Assembly: GCF_050596425.1 (NCBI RefSeq)
Contig: NZ_CP192292.1
Location: 2,480,001-2,544,000 of the forward strand
Source: G963665925 sp050596425
Lineage (GTDB): Bacteria > Bacillota > Clostridia > Peptostreptococcales > Acidaminobacteraceae
Direction: 5' to 3'
DNA length: 64,000 bases
The position numbers and the translations under genes were made by a program. The number at the start of each line of letters is the position of its first letter. The first letter of the stretch is position 1. The notes under the pieces were generated by a model. It was not told the origin of the DNA and did not search any database. It was given only the letters and a program-made list of their open reading frames with translations. This document shows positions 61,376 to 64,000 of the stretch, in pieces.

Positions 61376-63094
61376 GCAGAGTATTTATCACCTGGAGTAT
61401 ACGTTGAAGAGTTCGAGATGGGACCACGGCCGATGGAGGGCGTCAGTACAAGCACTTGCGGTTTTGTTGGTCTAGCTGAAAGAGGTGCCGTTGTTGGCGC
61501 ACCTGAACTTGTAACAAACATTGCTGATTTTAGAAGAAAATATGGCAGTTATCTGTCAGAAAATCAGTTTGGTGAATATCGGTTCTTATCCTATGGCGTG
61601 GAAGCGTTCTTCAATAATGGCGGTTCAAGAGCCTATATTATGCGTGTGGCCCCTGAAGACGCTAAAATTGCTGAATCTAAAATTGAGGGCGATATGACCC
61701 TAAATATCACAGCCAAAAACCCTGGTGCATGGGGCAATGACATTCGCGTGAAATTTGCACCTACGAGCAAGGCTAAAACGCAAGTTATGGAAATGGCAGA
61801 AGACGGAGACAAAAAGTCTTACACAGTTAAATCTGCTGTCGGTTTCAATGTTGGTGACATTGTTATGTTCACTGATGGCGAAGCAACTGAATTTGCTAAA
61901 GTGGCTTCATCTGTGGAGAATGTGCTTGTTTTTGAAGAACCGTTTGGTGCAGACGTTGTCGACACTGAGCTTCTTCCAAAAAAGACCATTCAAACATGTG
62001 AGTTCAATATGGAAGTGGGCTACCAAGACCTGCTAGAATCCTATGAAAATGTGTCACTAAATATTGCTGCAGCAAACTTTATTACAAAGCGTCTGGCTAA
62101 GTCTGATCTCATAGAAGCTCAGGTTGAAGGCGATGCAGAAGGTGCTAAAGCGCCTTATGAAGCTCTAACGGGAAATTCAGAAGGTACATATGTTTTCGGT
62201 CTTGACGGCGGTTTTGACGGCACGGCTGACAACGTAACATCATCAACTTTTATGGGATCTGATGATGGCCCTGGAAAACGTACAGGCATCCAGTCATTCC
62301 TAGAAAATGAACAGGTGAGTATTATGGCTGTTCCTGGTGTGACAGATCCAAACGTACAGCTTGCTCTTGTGGCACACTGCGAAAACACAAAGAGTCGTTT
62401 TGCAGTTCTTGATGTGCCTGTTTCTGAGAAAAAAGTCGGTGATGTTCTAAACTTTAGAAACATGTTTGACTCTGATTATGCGGCGATGTACCATCCATGG
62501 CTAGAAGTGTTTGATCCGCTTGATAAGCGAAACATTTTCATGCCACCATCTGGTGCAATGGCTGGTATTTATGCACGTTCAGACACAGAGCGCGGTGTCT
62601 TCAAGGCCCCTGCTAACGAAGTCGTTCGTGGCGCTGTTGGTTTAAGTTCTCTTTATGGCAAGGGCGAACAAGACATTTTAAACCCTAAGGGCGTAAACTT
62701 AATCAGGACATTTACAGGACAAGGCATTCGTGTTTGGGGTGCACGTACTGCTTCATCTAATTCTCTTTGGAAGTATGTCAACGTAAGAAGACTCTTTATT
62801 TTCTTAGAAGAATCTATTAAAGCCAATACGAATTGGGTTGTATTTGAGCCAAATGATGAACAGCTTTGGACAAGAGTTAAGCGTACTATCGAAGTGTTCT
62901 TAACAGGAGTATGGAGAAGTGGCGCACTTGCTGGCAGTTCTCAAGGTGAGGCGTTCTTCGTTGATATTGGTCGTACGACAATGTCTGAAGATGATATTCA
63001 AAACGGCAGACTCATTTGTGTTATCGGGGTTGCACCTGTTAAACCTGCTGAATTTGTTATCTTTAGAATTGCTCAGAAAACCAGTGAACAATAA
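61373..63094 (+). CDS. contractile tail sheath protein
   Basis: This 573-residue sheath protein starts MAEYLSPGVYVEE, the typical beginning of phage/eCIS sheath proteins. Near the end it has VNVRRLFIFLEESIKANTNW (about 468-487), FLTGVWRSGALAG (about 509-521), FFVDIGRTT and IGVAPVKPAEFVIFRIAQ, the conserved sheath C-terminal domain. It forms the contracting outer tube around the inner tube. The divergent central region (about 150-300) is an insertion domain. Confidence 0.95.
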   Translation: MAEYLSPGVYVEEFEMGPRPMEGVSTSTCGFVGLAERGAVVGAPELVTNIADFRRKYGSYLSENQFGEYRFLSYGVEAFFNNGGSRAYIMRVAPEDAKIAESKIEGDMTLNITAKNPGAWGNDIRVKFAPTSKAKTQVMEMAEDGDKKSYTVKSAVGFNVGDIVMFTDGEATEFAKVASSVENVLVFEEPFGADVVDTELLPKKTIQTCEFNMEVGYQDLLESYENVSLNIAAANFITKRLAKSDLIEAQVEGDAEGAKAPYEALTGNSEGTYVFGLDGGFDGTADNVTSSTFMGSDDGPGKRTGIQSFLENEQVSIMAVPGVTDPNVQLALVAHCENTKSRFAVLDVPVSEKKVGDVLNFRNMFDSDYAAMYHPWLEVFDPLDKRNIFMPPSGAMAGIYARSDTERGVFKAPANEVVRGAVGLSSLYGKGEQDILNPKGVNLIRTFTGQGIRVWGARTASSNSLWKYVNVRRLFIFLEESIKANTNWVVFEPNDEQLWTRVKRTIEVFLTGVWRSGALAGSSQGEAFFVDIGRTTMSEDDIQNGRLICVIGVAPVKPAEFVIFRIAQKTSEQ

Positions 63095-63128
63095 TAACCT
63101 ATAACTCTTATAAGGAGCGTGAATATCT

Positions 63129-63560
63129 ATGGCTGATATGAAACACCCATATCGGAATTTTAGATTCCGTCTGGAAATTGATGGTTTAGAAGCCGGTGGC
63201 TTTGCAGAAGTTTCTGGCTTTGATACATCAGTAGACGTTATCGAATACAGAGAAGGCGACGATGTTACGACACCTCGTAAGCTTCCTGGACTTACAAAAT
63301 ACGGAAACATCACTCTAAAATGGGGTACCTCTGATTCAATGGTGCTTTATGAGTGGCTTGATGGAATTACAGAAGGCACAATCGAGCGTAAAACTGTGAC
63401 AATCACAGCAATCGATGAAGCTGGTGACGATGCAGCATCATGGCAAATGATCAATGCATGGCCAGTGAAATATACAGCGCCTGATTTTAATGCCACTGGT
63501 TCTGAGGTTGCTATGGAATCTCTTGAGATTGCCCATGAAGGCCTAACAAGATCGCAGTAA
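63129..63560 (+). CDS. tail tube protein (gp19-like)
   Basis: This 143-residue protein has the T4 gp19-type tube pattern: HPYRNFRFRLEIDGLEAGGFAEVSG near the start and a PRKLPGLTKYGNITLKWG block near 49-66. It forms the inner tube enclosed by the sheath. It follows the sheath by 35 bases with AAGGAGCGTGAA before it. A hairpin follows. Confidence 0.92.
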   Translation: MADMKHPYRNFRFRLEIDGLEAGGFAEVSGFDTSVDVIEYREGDDVTTPRKLPGLTKYGNITLKWGTSDSMVLYEWLDGITEGTIERKTVTITAIDEAGDDAASWQMINAWPVKYTAPDFNATGSEVAMESLEIAHEGLTRSQ

Positions 63561-63573
63561 TAGGTAATAATTC

Positions 63574-63607
63574 GGAAGCGGGTACTCCTAATTGGAGTCC
63601 CGTTTCC
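63574..63607 (+). terminator. hairpin between tube and assembly genes
   Basis: GGAAGCGGG.ACTCC pairs with GGAGTCCCGTTTCC; the T-tract after it is weak. It may limit readthrough or stabilise the sheath-tube message. Confidence 0.6.
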
Positions 63608-63690
63608 GTAATATTGGTTAGAATAGTTGAGAATTGGATAAATTTATATATAGGTTATAAACTTGAAAATCATCATAAGGGGGAAACACT

Positions 63691-64000
63691 ATGCCATTCC
63701 AAACAGAATATGAATTTGAACTACCTAAAGGATTTATTGATCAGCAAGGCAATATGCATAAAAGAGGCGTTATGAGACTGGCAACCGCAGCCGACGAAAT
63801 TTTACCTATGAGAGATCCACGTGTGCAGCAGAACCCAAGTTATCTATCGGTTATTTTGCTTTCCCGCGTGATTACGAAACTTGGCGACGTTGGCCATATA
63901 GATACAAAGGTTATTGAAAAGCTATTCACAGCAGATTTGGCCTACCTTCAAGACCTTTACCAACGTATTAATCAAATGGAATCACCGGCTTATCCTACAG
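63691..64000 (+). CDS. phage-tail assembly protein of eCIS (3' partial)
   Basis: The first 103 codons are visible and the frame runs off the window. It begins MPFQTEYEFELPKGFID and contains RGVMRLATAADEILPMRDPR and SYLSVILLSRVITKLGDVG, a conserved block of the tail assembly proteins that follow sheath and tube genes in eCIS loci. AAGGGGGAAACACT precedes ATG 63691. Confidence 0.82.
   Translation, partial: MPFQTEYEFELPKGFIDQQGNMHKRGVMRLATAADEILPMRDPRVQQNPSYLSVILLSRVITKLGDVGHIDTKVIEKLFTADLAYLQDLYQRINQMESPAYPT

Noticed and set aside
61755..62036. Plus-strand open frame inside the sheath gene
   Set aside because: It overlaps a certain sheath gene in another frame and has no ribosome site.
56252..64000. 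Complete prophage
   Set aside because: Only contractile-tail genes and an eCIS-type AAA+ ATPase are visible. No integrase, capsid, portal, terminase or lysis genes occur in the window, although the right edge is open.

Overview
The window reads as chromosomal DNA of a low-GC Gram-positive bacterium, most likely a Clostridia-type Firmicute. Evidence: strong AGGAGG/GGTGATC Shine-Dalgarno sites, extended -10 promoters (TGnTAAAAT), many hairpin-plus-T-tract terminators, and Firmicute gene types (LytTR-DUF3021 pair, TmrB-like kinase, EFR1-type ferredoxin, ABC-F ATPase, CsaA-like protein). The species cannot be named from the sequence. No rRNA, tRNA or CRISPR array was seen.

1-15.2 kb is an array of mobile integron gene cassettes. 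Nine related attC sites of 129-134 bp (ending near 1867, 3773, 4785, 6268, 7535, 9223, 10185, 13677 and 15161) separate nearly all-plus-strand genes. Each site starts with a TAAC box, ends with a GTTA box and has imperfectly complementary arms. The cassettes carry a PtuA/PtuB-like (Septu) defence pair, a TPR lipoprotein, a phospholipase-D-like protein, a potassium-channel protein, a small membrane protein, two acetyltransferases, a methyltransferase, a P-loop protein, a GrpB-family protein, one cassette with no recognisable gene, and an intact IS3 element that has eaten into an M1-peptidase-like gene. Gene orientation puts the integrase and attI, if present, to the left of base 1. Five attC sites carry a Rho-independent terminator followed by an extended -10 promoter in their loop, so each could insulate one cassette and drive the next.

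15.2-33 kb holds ordinary accessory genes: an autoregulated TetR/flavin reductase operon, GNAT and methyltransferase genes, a WYL regulator with a PfpI-like protein, a PHP phosphoesterase, a GFA protein, a three-gene operon (membrane CN-hydrolase, LytTR regulator, DUF3021 protein), a TmrB-like kinase, an MBL hydrolase and an HD protein. Decayed genes lie between them.

33-56 kb continues with an S41-peptidase lipoprotein, an RbsC-type permease, an EEP phosphatase, an HD-GYP response regulator, a REC-hemerythrin protein, an ABC-F ATPase, an M48 protease, a tRNA-dihydrouridine synthase, a class D beta-lactamase, an azoreductase, a membrane diguanylate cyclase, and an ACP-like protein lacking the phosphopantetheine serine.

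56.2-64 kb is the beginning of a contractile injection system (eCIS-like) locus: a divergent AAA+ ATPase, two unknown charged proteins (one with a very acidic disordered N-terminus, a cargo candidate), a small chaperone-like protein, the tail sheath, the tail tube and the start of a tail assembly protein. The locus continues beyond the right edge.
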